Source: Planosporangium mesophilum (GTDB lineage: Bacteria; Actinomycetota; Actinomycetes; Mycobacteriales; Micromonosporaceae). Taken from it: a DNA stretch of 64,000 bases. The stretch spans positions 1 through 64,000 of the forward strand of contig NZ_BOON01000045.1 in NCBI RefSeq assembly GCF_016863255.1, in the 5' to 3' direction. A model generated the notes under the pieces. The model worked only from the letters and a program-made list of their open reading frames with translations. It did not search any database and had not been told where the DNA came from. Positions 8,701 through 16,704 of the stretch are shown here, piece by piece; the stretch's first letter is position 1, and each line of letters starts with the position of its first letter. A program made the translations under genes and the position numbers.

Positions 8701-9800
8701 ACGGGCGTACCCTCGCGACCGGCGCCGACGACAGCACGGTACGGCTGTGGTCCCTGCCTGACCGGGTCCTGTCCGGCCACAGCGCCGGCGTGCTGTCCAC
8801 GGCGTTCAGCCCGGACGGGCGGGTCCTCGCCACGGGGAGCGCGGACAACACGGCTCGGCTCTGGGACGTACACGATCCAAGCCACCCGGTACCGTTCGGA
8901 CCGCCCCTCGCCGGCCATACCGGCCTCGCCACCAGCCTGGTGTTCAGTCCGGACGGGCACCTCCTGGTGACCGCGAGCGGGGACAGGGTGACCCGCGTGT
9001 GGGACGTACGCGACCCGGGCCACCCGGTGCCCGTCGGGCTTCCCCTTACCGAAAACGCCGGGAAACAGGTGGCGTTCAGCCCGGCCGGCGAAATCCTCGT
9101 CACCCAGAGCGAGCAGACGATCCAGCTGTGGGACATCCGCTCGCCGGACCGGCCGGCGCGCCTCGGCGTCATCCAGACCGGGCACGCCGGCTACATCACC
9201 TCGGTCGCGTTCAGCCCGGACGGCCGCACCCTTGCCACGGCGAGCTTCGACACCACGGTCCGGCTGTGGGACGTGACCCACCCGGCCGCCCCGGCGGCTC
9301 TGGGGCAGCCCCTCACCGGGCACTCGGGGCCGGTCTGGTCGGTACGGTTCAGCCCGGACGGGCGTGTCCTCGCCACGGCCAGCGGCGACAAGACCGTACG
9401 GCTGTGGAACACCCGCAACCGTTCCCACCCGGTGCCGCTCAGCGCGCCGCTGGCCGGGCACACCGATGTGGTCAGCGCCCTGGCGTTCAGCCCGGACGGT
9501 CGGACCCTCGCCAGCGCCGGCTACGACAAGACCGTACGACTGTGGGACGTGAGAGACCCGGCGGAGCCGGTGTTCAGCGGCGAGTCCCTCACCGGGCACA
9601 CCGGCATCCTGCTCTCCCTCGCGTTCAGCCCGGACGGACGGTTCCTGGCCACGGGCAGCGGTGACACCACGGTCCGGCTGTGGGAGGTGGACGTCGACCA
9701 CGCCGTCCAGCGGATCTGCGACATCACCCGGGGCGTCCTCACCGCGGCGCAATGGCGGGAACTGCTGCCCCAGTTGCCGTACCGGCCGCCGTGCCGGTAG
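5736..9800 (+). CDS. HTH - nSTAND1 NTPase - TM - 14x WD40 protein
   Basis: A 1354-residue signal-transduction ATPase. Residues 10-80 resemble an HTH domain (VSTQRVSDWRRGRNVP as recognition region). The nSTAND1 module follows (PYRGLSAFRQEDTAWFFGR) with Walker A GPSGAGKSS near residue 188 and Walker B-like VLLVDQFEE near 292, then helical winged elements to about 600. A single membrane helix lies near 618-640, then 14 WD40 repeats (FSPDGRTLATxSxDxTVRLWDV) fill residues 695-1330, enough for two seven-bladed propellers. I chose the ATG at 5736 over the TTG at 5706. STAND proteins usually bind a stimulus through the repeats and oligomerise; the stimulus here is unknown. The family is common in multicellular actinomycetes and is linked to immunity and development. 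Confidence 0.93.
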   Translation: MDAGIDEAGPDRDPRAAFAERFALLYAQAGNPTLDRVATSVARARRLDERGRPTRVSTQRVSDWRRGRNVPARFAPLAAVLEVLIGEARKTRPQPAVEGLYSLDAWRSRWEEALASPATVAPDGGAERDSPPPSRQPQPGVCPYRGLSAFRQEDTAWFFGRQRSTAALVARLADALATGGIVMLVGPSGAGKSSLMKAGLAPALARGALAGPGSADWPIVMMTPGTDPLKELGRQIPELTEVLENGPDAQNGSDAENGPEGPENGPETAGVRTAFAAHAERRAGAGARTVLLVDQFEESFTLCEDPDRLRRFIHALDAACTPAPGGTAPGLVVLGIRADFYGRCLDHPELEQALQHRQMVLGPMTAGELREAVVGPAKAAGLQLETGLADLILRDLGVTGGRGRGTDGRGAYDAGALPLLSHSLLATWQRRRGGKLTIAGYRAAGGIQGAVATTAERAWSELCAAGQTAARTMLLGLVRVGNDTQDTRRRASRDELVERAEDPTAAADALEVLAKARLVTLDAGSVEITHEALLQAWPRLRAWIDADRTGSLVRQRLEEDASAWADEGRDSSLLYRGARLETAQHWAQRAGGAGLSAAGRDFLAVSAGYRRRSTWMRRAAVAAVVAFALIAAAAATVAFRQRDDAVFEQLAAQADHMRQTDPSLSAQLDLVAHRMRPDDGGTRARLLSTQNVPLATPLAGHTGAVYLTSFSPDGRTLATASFDRTVRLWDVRDRGRPAPLGRPLTGHGSWVTSAVFSPDGRTLATAGDDATVRLWNVTDRDRPVPLGSPLVVGNGTIYLVAFSPDGRTLATANADHTARLWDVTDPARPAPLGHPLAGHDAAVRAVAFSPDGRTLATGSDDKTVRLWNVTQPGRPTILGQPLAGHANTVHSLAFSPDGHVLASGSEDKTTRLWDVTDPAHPTPTGMRLTGHDGPVWSIAFSPDGRMLASGSADGTARLWTVSDPARAEPLGQPLAARTGIVYAVAFSPDGRTLATGADDSTVRLWSLPDRVLSGHSAGVLSTAFSPDGRVLATGSADNTARLWDVHDPSHPVPFGPPLAGHTGLATSLVFSPDGHLLVTASGDRVTRVWDVRDPGHPVPVGLPLTENAGKQVAFSPAGEILVTQSEQTIQLWDIRSPDRPARLGVIQTGHAGYITSVAFSPDGRTLATASFDTTVRLWDVTHPAAPAALGQPLTGHSGPVWSVRFSPDGRVLATASGDKTVRLWNTRNRSHPVPLSAPLAGHTDVVSALAFSPDGRTLASAGYDKTVRLWDVRDPAEPVFSGESLTGHTGILLSLAFSPDGRFLATGSGDTTVRLWEVDVDHAVQRICDITRGVLTAAQWRELLPQLPYRPPCR

Positions 9801-9810
9801 TCCAGTGCCG

Positions 9811-10359
9811 CTAGCGCGTGCTCTGCTCGACCCGGCTGGACACCCGGGCGCCGTCGCTCTCGACAGGGGCGTCACCCGGTCCGGAGAGGTGGACGAGGAC
9901 GAGACCGACCGAGGCGATCAGAAAGTTCTGCAGCGCCGACTGGAGACCGTTCCAGTCCGACGACTGCCACATCTGGAACCACTCGCCGCCCACCGCGATG
10001 AAGCCGCCCCCGAAGAGCATGACCTGCATGAGCCACCCGAGCGTCGACAACCGGCGGGCGACCGGAACGCCTCGGACCCAGGCGACACACGCCCCGGCGA
10101 GGACGACTGCGGTGGCCCACTCCCAGGCGATGATCGCGAGGTAGACGGCGGTGACGGCCGCGGGCGAGGTGATGGCGCGCCACATCATGTGCGGCGACCT
10201 GAACGTCGTGTCCATGGCGAGCACGTGCCTGACGAACGCCTCGTTGGTGCCGTAGTCGGTGACGTTGCCGAAGGCGGCGAGGCCGATCAGGGCGGCGGTC
10301 ATCGCGGTCAGCACCACGAGGACCGCACGAAGCGAGCCGATCCGCGCGAGAAGACGCAT
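9811..10359 (-). CDS. DUF2165 family membrane protein
   Basis: A 182-residue integral membrane protein with about four hydrophobic helices. The NVTDYGTNEAFVRHVLAMDTTF motif and the following WRAI...YLAIIAWEWATA are hallmarks of the DUF2165 family (predicted small integral membrane proteins). Molecular function is not known for the family. Its stop codon lies in a short repeat shared with the end of the STAND gene, and a hairpin separates it from the DUF4383 gene upstream. Confidence 0.85.
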   Translation of the reverse strand: MRLLARIGSLRAVLVVLTAMTAALIGLAAFGNVTDYGTNEAFVRHVLAMDTTFRSPHMMWRAITSPAAVTAVYLAIIAWEWATAVVLAGACVAWVRGVPVARRLSTLGWLMQVMLFGGGFIAVGGEWFQMWQSSDWNGLQSALQNFLIASVGLVLVHLSGPGDAPVESDGARVSSRVEQSTR

Positions 10360-10378
10360 AGACCAAGACCTTAGTCGT

Positions 10379-10413
10379 CGAAGGGCCCGGAGTGAGGTGT
10401 CCCGGGCCCTTCG
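10379..10413 (-). terminator. hairpin terminator after the DUF4383 gene
   Basis: A perfect 12-bp inverted repeat, CGAAGGGCCCGG at 10379-10390 and its complement at 10402-10413, with an 11-nt loop. It lies 20 bp past the stop of the gene at 10433 and before the start of the next minus-strand gene, so the two membrane-protein genes are probably separate transcripts. Confidence 0.7.
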
Positions 10414-10432
10414 CGATCACGGTGCGTACGCG

Positions 10433-10870
10433 CTACCGCCGCCGGCCCGTCACCAGACCCAGCAGGATCATGACGACCCCGAGTCCGAGGTGCAGCCAGT
10501 CGTCGGCACCGTTGACCGGCACGAAATTGGCGGCGCTGCCGTCGCTGATGACCAGCCCGTAGAGCCACAACGCGAGGTAGATGACGCCGCCTCCGACGAG
10601 GAACAGCCGGGCAGAGTCGGCCCGCCGCGACATCGCGATGCCGGCGACGCCGAACAGCAGGTGGACGATGTTGTGCAGGATCGATACCTGGAAGAGGCCG
10701 AGCAGCATGGCGCCGGACCCGTGCCCGGCGAAGCTCAGCGTGTCGTAGTCCGTCGTGAGGCCGGGGATGAACCCGGCCACGCCGACCAGCAGGAACACCA
10801 CACCGACGACGAGAGCGAGCCGGCTGACCAGTGGCCGTGCCTCGGCCCTCGATTGGGGAACACTTACCAT
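10433..10870 (-). CDS. DUF4383 family membrane protein
   Basis: A 145-residue membrane protein with four predicted helices. The start at 10870 (MVSVPQSR) is fixed by GGAGG eight bases upstream; the longer reading from 10981 is Arg-rich and unlikely. Residues LVVGVVFLLVGVAGFIPG and HNIVHLLFGVAGIAMSR match the DUF4383 pattern (four-helix proteins common in actinobacteria). Function unknown. Confidence 0.85.
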   Translation of the reverse strand: MVSVPQSRAEARPLVSRLALVVGVVFLLVGVAGFIPGLTTDYDTLSFAGHGSGAMLLGLFQVSILHNIVHLLFGVAGIAMSRRADSARLFLVGGGVIYLALWLYGLVISDGSAANFVPVNGADDWLHLGLGVVMILLGLVTGRRR

Positions 10871-11115
10871 TCGCGTCACCTCCATGCGATGGGGACGGCG
10901 TTGCGCCGTCCCGAGGGGACCGCGGTGCCGGCGTTCGCGGGTCGCGACGTCCGGCATCGATACTGGTAAACATCGTCCCAATCGGAACTGCCGTCAATAG
11001 CCCACGTCGCCCCTGCCTGTCCGGGTGGCACCCCATCTTGGAGAGTTTGGAAATGGACGCCGTGAGCACGCTCCGGCGGCGCCCTGTCCGTACCCTGATC
11101 CGGTGAGGGGGTCCG

Positions 11116-12075
11116 ATGGGCAATCAGGGTGAGACGCGCGACGGGGTGGCACTGACCAACCTGGACCAGCCACTGTTCGACGGGGCCGACGCCACCAAGC
11201 GGGACCTGGTCGACTACCTGGACGCGGTCGCCGACCGGGTCATCCCGGCGCTGCGGAACCGGCCGCTCTCGGTGATCCGGGTGCTGCGCGGCCAGGCGCC
11301 GTTCATGCAGAAGAACCTGCCCAGGTACACCCCGCCGTGGGTGCCGAGGGCATCGCTGTGGGCGGAGGCCTCGAAGCGGCAGGTGTCGTACGCGCTGTGC
11401 AACGACCGCCGTACCCTGCTGTGGTTCGCCAACCAGCGCGCCGTGGAATACCACCCAACGTTGTTCCTCGCCGATCGCTGGGAGCACCCCACCCACCTCA
11501 TCCTCGACCTCGACCCGCCGGAGGGTGACGGGTTCGGGCTGGCGGTCCGGGCCGCCCAGTTGGTGCGCCAGGTGCTTGCCGACGCCGGCCTGGCGGGGGC
11601 GGTCAAGACCAGCGGGGCGAAGGGCGTGCACGTGTTCGTACCGGTAGAGGCGCAGGCGACGGCCGAGGAGGTGGCCGCCGCGACCCGGGCGGTCGCGGCG
11701 CGGGCCGAGCGCCTGGACCCCGCGCTCGCCACCACGGCCTTCATCCGGGAGGAGCGCGGCGGCAAGGTGTTCCTCGACTCGACCCGGGCCTACGGGGCGA
11801 CGGTGGTGGCGGCGTACAGTCCCCGGATCCGGCCGGGCGTGCCGGTGTCGTTCCCGGTGGCCTGGGACGAACTCGACCGCGTCGCGCCGGCCGACTTCAC
11901 GCTGCGCACGGTGCCACGGCTGGTCGCCGACCGCGATCCGTGGGCCGACGAGATGCCCGAGCCGCAGCGGCTGCACCCCGACCTGGTCGAGGAGGGTCGC
12001 GCCATCCCGGTCGCCCGGGTACAGGCGATGCACGAGGGCAAGCGGCGCGCCCGCGCCCGCCGCGAAGCCGAATGA
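11116..12075 (+). CDS. LigD-type primase-polymerase domain protein
   Basis: A 319-residue stand-alone relative of the polymerase module of the NHEJ ligase LigD, an archaeo-eukaryotic primase-type nucleotidyltransferase. The metal-binding pair is seen in HLILDLDP (Asp131, Asp133), the phosphate-binding loop in SGAKGVHVFVP (166-176), and the late motif in VFLDSTRAYGATVVAAYSPR. Ligase and 3'-phosphoesterase modules are absent, and no Ku gene is nearby. Known relatives fill or extend DNA (often with ribonucleotides) at break ends; the closely related orphan forms are not all tied to NHEJ. Its stop codon falls in the first copy of a 29-bp tandem repeat. Confidence 0.88.
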   Translation: MGNQGETRDGVALTNLDQPLFDGADATKRDLVDYLDAVADRVIPALRNRPLSVIRVLRGQAPFMQKNLPRYTPPWVPRASLWAEASKRQVSYALCNDRRTLLWFANQRAVEYHPTLFLADRWEHPTHLILDLDPPEGDGFGLAVRAAQLVRQVLADAGLAGAVKTSGAKGVHVFVPVEAQATAEEVAAATRAVAARAERLDPALATTAFIREERGGKVFLDSTRAYGATVVAAYSPRIRPGVPVSFPVAWDELDRVAPADFTLRTVPRLVADRDPWADEMPEPQRLHPDLVEEGRAIPVARVQAMHEGKRRARARREAE

Positions 12076-12157
12076 CGCCCGCTCAGCGCAGCACGGCCGG
12101 GTGACGCCCGCTCAGCGCAGCACGGCCGGGTGCGCCCGCTCAGCGCAGCACGGACGC
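12073..12157. repeat. 29-bp tandem repeat between convergent genes
   Basis: Two identical 29-bp copies (12073-12101, 12102-12130) and a diverged third (12131-12157) share the core CGCCCGCTCAGCGCAGCACG. The third copy is the real 3' end of the aminotransferase gene, including its stop codon at 12140-12142; the other two are extra copies of that gene end. Copy 1 also supplies the stop codon of the polymerase gene. Confidence 0.9.
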
Positions 12158-13285
12158 CATCCGGCGGACCGCCTCGGTGATGATGTCCGGGGAGGTCGCG
12201 AGGTTGAGCCGGACGCGCCCGTCGCCTCCGGTACCGAACTCCGGTCCCGGGTTGAGCGCGACACGCCCGCGCTCCAGGAACACCGCCGCCGGGTCACCGG
12301 GCAGGTCCAGGGCGCGGCAGTCCAGCCAGGCCAGGTAGGTGCCCTGCGGCTGCCGGTACCCGATCTCGGGCACCCGCTCGGCGAGCAGCTCACCGAGCAG
12401 GCGGCGGTTGTCGTCCAGGCCGACCAGGAGGCTGTCGAGCCAGTCGCGGCCGTGCCGCAGCGCCGCGCTGTGCGCGATGATCCCCAGGTGGCTGGGGCCG
12501 TGGCTGACCTCCTCGGGCATCCGCTCCAGGTCCTTCGCGACCGCCGGCCCCGCGACGGCGACGGCGGCCTTCAAGCCGGCCAGGTTCCAGGCCTTGGAAG
12601 CCGACAACAGCGCGAACGCGTTGTCCGCGCCGGGCAGGGTCAGGTACGGCACGTGCGTGGAGTCGGGGTAGACGAGCGGCGCGTGGATCTCGTCGACGAC
12701 GACCCGTACCTCGTGGCGGGCGGCCAGGTCGGCCACGGCGGTCAGTTCGTCGCGGGTGTGCACGGTGCCGGTCGGGTTGTGCGGGCTGCACAGCAGGTAC
12801 GCGGCGGGCCGGCCGCCGGCGGTGGCGGCGCGGAAGGCGGCGTCGAGGGTGGCCAGGTCGATCCGGTGTGCGGGCGACAGCGGCGCCTCCACGACCCGGC
12901 GGTCGGAGTGTTCGATGAACTGGTAGAACGGCGGGTACACGGGCGGGTTCACGACGACGGCGTCGCCGTTGCCGGTGACCAGCTTGAGGACCTCGACGAT
13001 GCCCATCATCACGTCCGGCACGATCGCCGTACGCTCGACGTCGACCGTCCAGCCCCACCGCGCGGTGGCGAAATCGGCGAGCGCCTCCGCGTAGACCGGC
13101 CCCTCCGGGTACCCGGTGTCGCCGAGCGCCACCGCCTCGGTCAGCGCCCGCGCGACGGGCTCCGCGAGCGGCACGTCCATCTCTGCCACCCAGAGCGGCA
13201 GCACGTCCGGCGAGTACCGGCGCCACTTCATGCTGGTACGGCGGCGCAGCTCGTCCGGCGAGAGCACGCGTAAGGGGTTGCTCAT
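12140..13285 (-). CDS. MalY/PatB family PLP C-S lyase/aminotransferase
   Basis: A 381-residue fold-type I PLP enzyme. The PLP Lys is K231 in [19 protein letters not shown] (167-173) and [12 protein letters not shown] (196-207) hold the cofactor-binding Asn and Asp. The N-terminal LPLWVAEMD motif is characteristic of the MalY/PatB group, whose members cleave cystathionine or cysteine conjugates (C-S beta-lyases) and sometimes modulate regulators. Length matches the family (about 390). Substrate cannot be read from sequence. The 3' end is repeated downstream. Confidence 0.9.
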   Translation of the reverse strand: MSNPLRVLSPDELRRRTSMKWRRYSPDVLPLWVAEMDVPLAEPVARALTEAVALGDTGYPEGPVYAEALADFATARWGWTVDVERTAIVPDVMMGIVEVLKLVTGNGDAVVVNPPVYPPFYQFIEHSDRRVVEAPLSPAHRIDLATLDAAFRAATAGGRPAAYLLCSPHNPTGTVHTRDELTAVADLAARHEVRVVVDEIHAPLVYPDSTHVPYLTLPGADNAFALLSASKAWNLAGLKAAVAVAGPAVAKDLERMPEEVSHGPSHLGIIAHSAALRHGRDWLDSLLVGLDDNRRLLGELLAERVPEIGYRQPQGTYLAWLDCRALDLPGDPAAVFLERGRVALNPGPEFGTGGDGRVRLNLATSPDIITEAVRRMASVLR

Positions 13286-13513
13286 CCTGGCACGTTACAG
13301 GACCCGCTACTCCGGACGGCGGCACACGGCATCGACGATACGCCGTTCCGTCCAGATCCGAGACCCGCTACGATCGCGACGTGACTGCCGGGTCGGCTGC
13401 TACCAGCCACGAGCGGATGAGGCACCCGGCCACGCCTTGATCACGCCGCGGGCCCGCGGCCCGCCCCTCCTCGCCTGCGCACGGCGGAATCTGCGCGGAG
13501 AGGAGGTGATCGC

Positions 13514-13777
13514 ATGTCCCGCCCCGAACACTCCAGTCACGAAAGCAACGGAGCCGGCTGGGCCGAGTTCGTCGCCCGGCACGGCGTCGGTGACGTCGTC
13601 GACGGCCAGGTCGTGAGCATCGTGCCGTTCGGTGCCTTCGTCCGCATCGGCGACGGCGTCGACGGGCTCGCGCCGAAGTCGCACTGGCAGGCCCTGCCCG
13701 ACCTCGGATCGCGGATCCGGGTACGGATCGAAGCGATCGACGCGGATAACCAGCGCGTCGCGCTGCACCCGGCGTAA
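13514..13777 (+). CDS. single S1-domain RNA-binding protein
   Basis: An 87-residue protein made of one S1 (OB-fold) domain: GDVVDGQVVSIVPFGAFVRIGDGVDGLAP is the classic strand 1-3 pattern with the aromatic RNA-contact residues F and F, ending in RIRVRIEAIDADNQRVAL. A strong GAGGAGG precedes the ATG at 13514. S1 proteins of this size bind single-stranded RNA; relatives are often general translation or stress factors. It ends at a multi-arm hairpin region. Confidence 0.9.
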   Translation: MSRPEHSSHESNGAGWAEFVARHGVGDVVDGQVVSIVPFGAFVRIGDGVDGLAPKSHWQALPDLGSRIRVRIEAIDADNQRVALHPA

Positions 13778-13782
13778 CGGCC

Positions 13783-13880
13783 GGTTTCCGGGGGCTCGAT
13801 TTCCGGGGACTCGGTTTCCGAGCGCTGGGGTCGAGCCCCCGGAAACCCCGCGTCACCGTTCGGCCGGGGTTTCCGGGGGC
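13783..13880. terminator. three-arm alternative hairpin at convergent gene ends
   Basis: Arm A (13783-13799) pairs perfectly over 17 bp with arm B (13831-13847). Arm B extended (13835-13850) also pairs perfectly over 16 bp with arm C (13865-13880), which lies inside the 3' coding end of the PaaK-like gene. A-B and B-C pairings exclude each other. Between A and B lie degenerate 15-bp copies of TTTCCGGGGGCTCGA. It most likely terminates both convergent transcripts. Confidence 0.7.
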
Positions 13881-15196
13881 CCGGCCGGGTAGTCGACGAG
13901 CTGGAGCTTGTACTCGCTCCGCGGCAGCGTGCCAGGCCGTACCAGCTCCACACGCATCCGAGCGACGAGCTTCGCCCGAATGGCTGTCTCGATCTCACCG
14001 GCCAGGCCGTCGTCGGGCTGCTCCGCGTCGGCCAGTTCGACCAGCACCGTCGGGGGCTGGTCCTGTCGTACCCCGGTGATGCGCGGCCGGATGAGGACCG
14101 CCCCGCTCACCCTCGGCCGGAACTCATGCACCACCGCCCGTACCGCGGTCGGGAAGACGTTGACGCCCCGCACGATCAGGAGATCATCGGTACGCCCGAC
14201 GCACCGGACCCGGACGCTGGTCCTCCCGCACGGGCACGGTCGTGCGTTCACCACGACCCGGTCGCGGCTGCGCAGCCGCAGCATCGGCACGGCCTCCCGC
14301 CGCAGCGCGGTGTAGACGAGTTCGCCCTCGGCGCCGTCGCGCCAGGCCAGGGGCTGCCCGGACGCCGGGTCGACCAGTTCGATGTGGACGTAGTCCTGCC
14401 CGCAGAAGTGCATCCCCTGCTGGTCGTCGCACTCGCCCCACAGCGACGGCGACACGTCGCCGATCCCCATCGCCTCGGTCACGATCGCGCGGAAGGCGGC
14501 CTCGAGCTGCGACCGGATCGCGGCCTCTCCCCCACCCGGCTCGCCGGCCAGGCACAGCCGCCGGACGCCGAGCCCCGCCGGGTCGAGGCCGCGCGCGGCG
14601 CACCACTCGGTCAGGTACAGCGCGTACGACGGGGTGCAGGCGAGCGTCTCGGCGCCGAGCCGCTGGAAGGCGCGTACCACCCGCTCGGTGTTGCCGCTGC
14701 CGACCGGGATCACCGTGGCGCCGATGGCGGTGAGCGAGTCCAGGACGGCGCCCGCGACGAACGGGCCGGCGTTGTACGTGAGGACGATCCGCTGCGCCGC
14801 CCGTACGCCCGCCGAGGTGTACGAGCGGGCGCCGATCCGCGACCAGGTGCCGAGGTCGGCGGCGGTGACCGGGATGTAGCAGGGCTCCCCGGTCGTGCCG
14901 CTGGTGGAGTACACGCGCCGGATACCGTCGGCGGGTGCGGCGAGGTGGTCGCCGTACGGCGGATGCTCCGCCTGGCTGCGCCGGATCTCGTCCTTGGTGG
15001 TGAAGGGCAGCGCGGCGATCCCGTCCAGGTCGCCGGCGTCGGTGGCGTCGGGGAAGCCGGCCTCGGTGAGCTTGCGCCGGTAGAAGGACGAGTGGTCGAA
15101 CAGGTAGGCCAGCTGTACGCGGTACGCGTGCCGGTCGCGTTCCCGCTGAGCCGGCTCGGGACGGGTCTCGACTTCCGGATCGACGTGGAAACTCAT
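13853..15196 (-). CDS. PaaK-like phenylacetate-CoA ligase family protein
   Basis: A 447-residue adenylate-forming enzyme, the usual PaaK length (about 435). The P-loop is YSTSGTTGEPCYIP (about 95-108), the second core motif includes ACTPSYALYLTEW and TEAMGIGD, and the hinge is GRTDDLLIVRGVNVFP, all in PaaK order. It would activate an aryl acid to the CoA thioester through an acyl-AMP. The ATG at 15196 follows GGAGG. No phenylacetate oxygenase genes are nearby; it is last in the potassium/Kdp run, so the aryl substrate is unknown. Confidence 0.85.
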   Translation of the reverse strand: MSFHVDPEVETRPEPAQRERDRHAYRVQLAYLFDHSSFYRRKLTEAGFPDATDAGDLDGIAALPFTTKDEIRRSQAEHPPYGDHLAAPADGIRRVYSTSGTTGEPCYIPVTAADLGTWSRIGARSYTSAGVRAAQRIVLTYNAGPFVAGAVLDSLTAIGATVIPVGSGNTERVVRAFQRLGAETLACTPSYALYLTEWCAARGLDPAGLGVRRLCLAGEPGGGEAAIRSQLEAAFRAIVTEAMGIGDVSPSLWGECDDQQGMHFCGQDYVHIELVDPASGQPLAWRDGAEGELVYTALRREAVPMLRLRSRDRVVVNARPCPCGRTSVRVRCVGRTDDLLIVRGVNVFPTAVRAVVHEFRPRVSGAVLIRPRITGVRQDQPPTVLVELADAEQPDDGLAGEIETAIRAKLVARMRVELVRPGTLPRSEYKLQLVDYPAGPPETPAER

Positions 15197-15222
15197 GCTC
15201 ACCTCCAGGATGGACACCATGG

Positions 15223-15921
15223 TCACCCGGCGGTGAGCGTCACCACCAGATCGCTGCGCGATCGGGTCGTCGCGATGAACTCCGCGTTGCGCTGGTCGTT
15301 GCCGTACGCCCGCTCGGCCGCCTCCGCCGGATCCCGGCCGTACGCGACGTGCCGGGCGACCAGGCGGGACAGCCGGGTCTCGTCGTCGACCTCCACGTAC
15401 CAGGCCTCGTCGAGCAGGTCCCTGATCGCCGCCCACTCCCCCTGGTCGGCCAGCAGGTAGTTGCCCTCGGTGACCACCAGCGGCACGTCCGGCGGTACCG
15501 GGATGGCTCCGGCGATCGACTCCTCGATGTCCCGGCGGAACTCGGGTGCGTACACCGTCGCCGGCCCCGCTTCCCGCAGCCGGCGCAGCAGGCAGACGAA
15601 GCCGGCGGCGTCGAAGGTGTCGATGGCGCCCTTGCGGTGATGCCGGCCGAGCCGGTGCAGCTCGGCCTCGGCGAGGTGGTACCCGTCCATCGGCACGAGC
15701 ACCGCCGCGGGCCCGAGCGCGGCCACGATCCGGGCGGCCAGCGTGGACTTGCCGGCGGCCGGGGCGCCCGTGATGCCGAGGATGCGCCGACGACCGTCCC
15801 GGATCAGCTCTCGCGCCCGGGCCAGCAGCTCGTCGACGTCACTGTCGTCGACGCCTCTGTCGTCGACAGAGCCACTGTCGTCGACAGAGCCACTGTCGTC
15901 TACAGCCAGGTGTTCGGTCAC
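15223..15921 (-). CDS. nucleoside/sugar kinase-like P-loop protein
   Basis: A 232-residue protein with Walker A GITGAPAAGKSTLA and a VVTEGNYLL strand, the pattern of the uridine kinase/phosphoribulokinase/pantothenate kinase-like group often annotated as nucleoside/nucleotide kinase family or fructose transport kinase FrcK. MDGYHL supplies the likely catalytic Asp. I chose the GTG at 15921; the first 25 residues carry an in-frame repeat (VDDSGS twice) and are Asp-rich. Substrate not determinable. It is 26 bp upstream of the PaaK-like gene. Confidence 0.78.
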   Translation of the reverse strand: MTEHLAVDDSGSVDDSGSVDDRGVDDSDVDELLARARELIRDGRRRILGITGAPAAGKSTLAARIVAALGPAAVLVPMDGYHLAEAELHRLGRHHRKGAIDTFDAAGFVCLLRRLREAGPATVYAPEFRRDIEESIAGAIPVPPDVPLVVTEGNYLLADQGEWAAIRDLLDEAWYVEVDDETRLSRLVARHVAYGRDPAEAAERAYGNDQRNAEFIATTRSRSDLVVTLTAG

Positions 15922-15953
15922 GGCTGGGTTTCCCGGTGCGCCACGATCAGAGG

Positions 15954-16625
<672 letters not shown>

Positions 16626-16628
<3 letters not shown>

Positions 16629-16704
16629 GGCGAGGCCGCGGGCGGGATCGTGATGGTCATGACGAGACCGCGAGCGGGATCGTGATGGTCATGGTGAGAC
16701 CGCC
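16626..16704. repeat. 32-bp tandem duplication at the kinase/regulator junction
   Basis: Copy 1 (16626-16657) and copy 2 (16658-16689) match at 29 of 32 positions, and the first bases of a third copy follow to 16704. Each copy begins with CAT, an ATG on the minus strand. Copy 2 contains the kinase's last codons and an ATGA overlap; copy 1 supplies the start codon now used by the regulator. The layout suggests that an ancestral ATGA coupling was split by the duplication. Confidence 0.88.

Noticed and set aside
7819-9750. Regular repeated DNA that might be taken for a CRISPR or satellite array
   Set aside because: The repeats are in-frame WD40 units of one long ORF with codon-biased third positions; there are no spacers of constant length.
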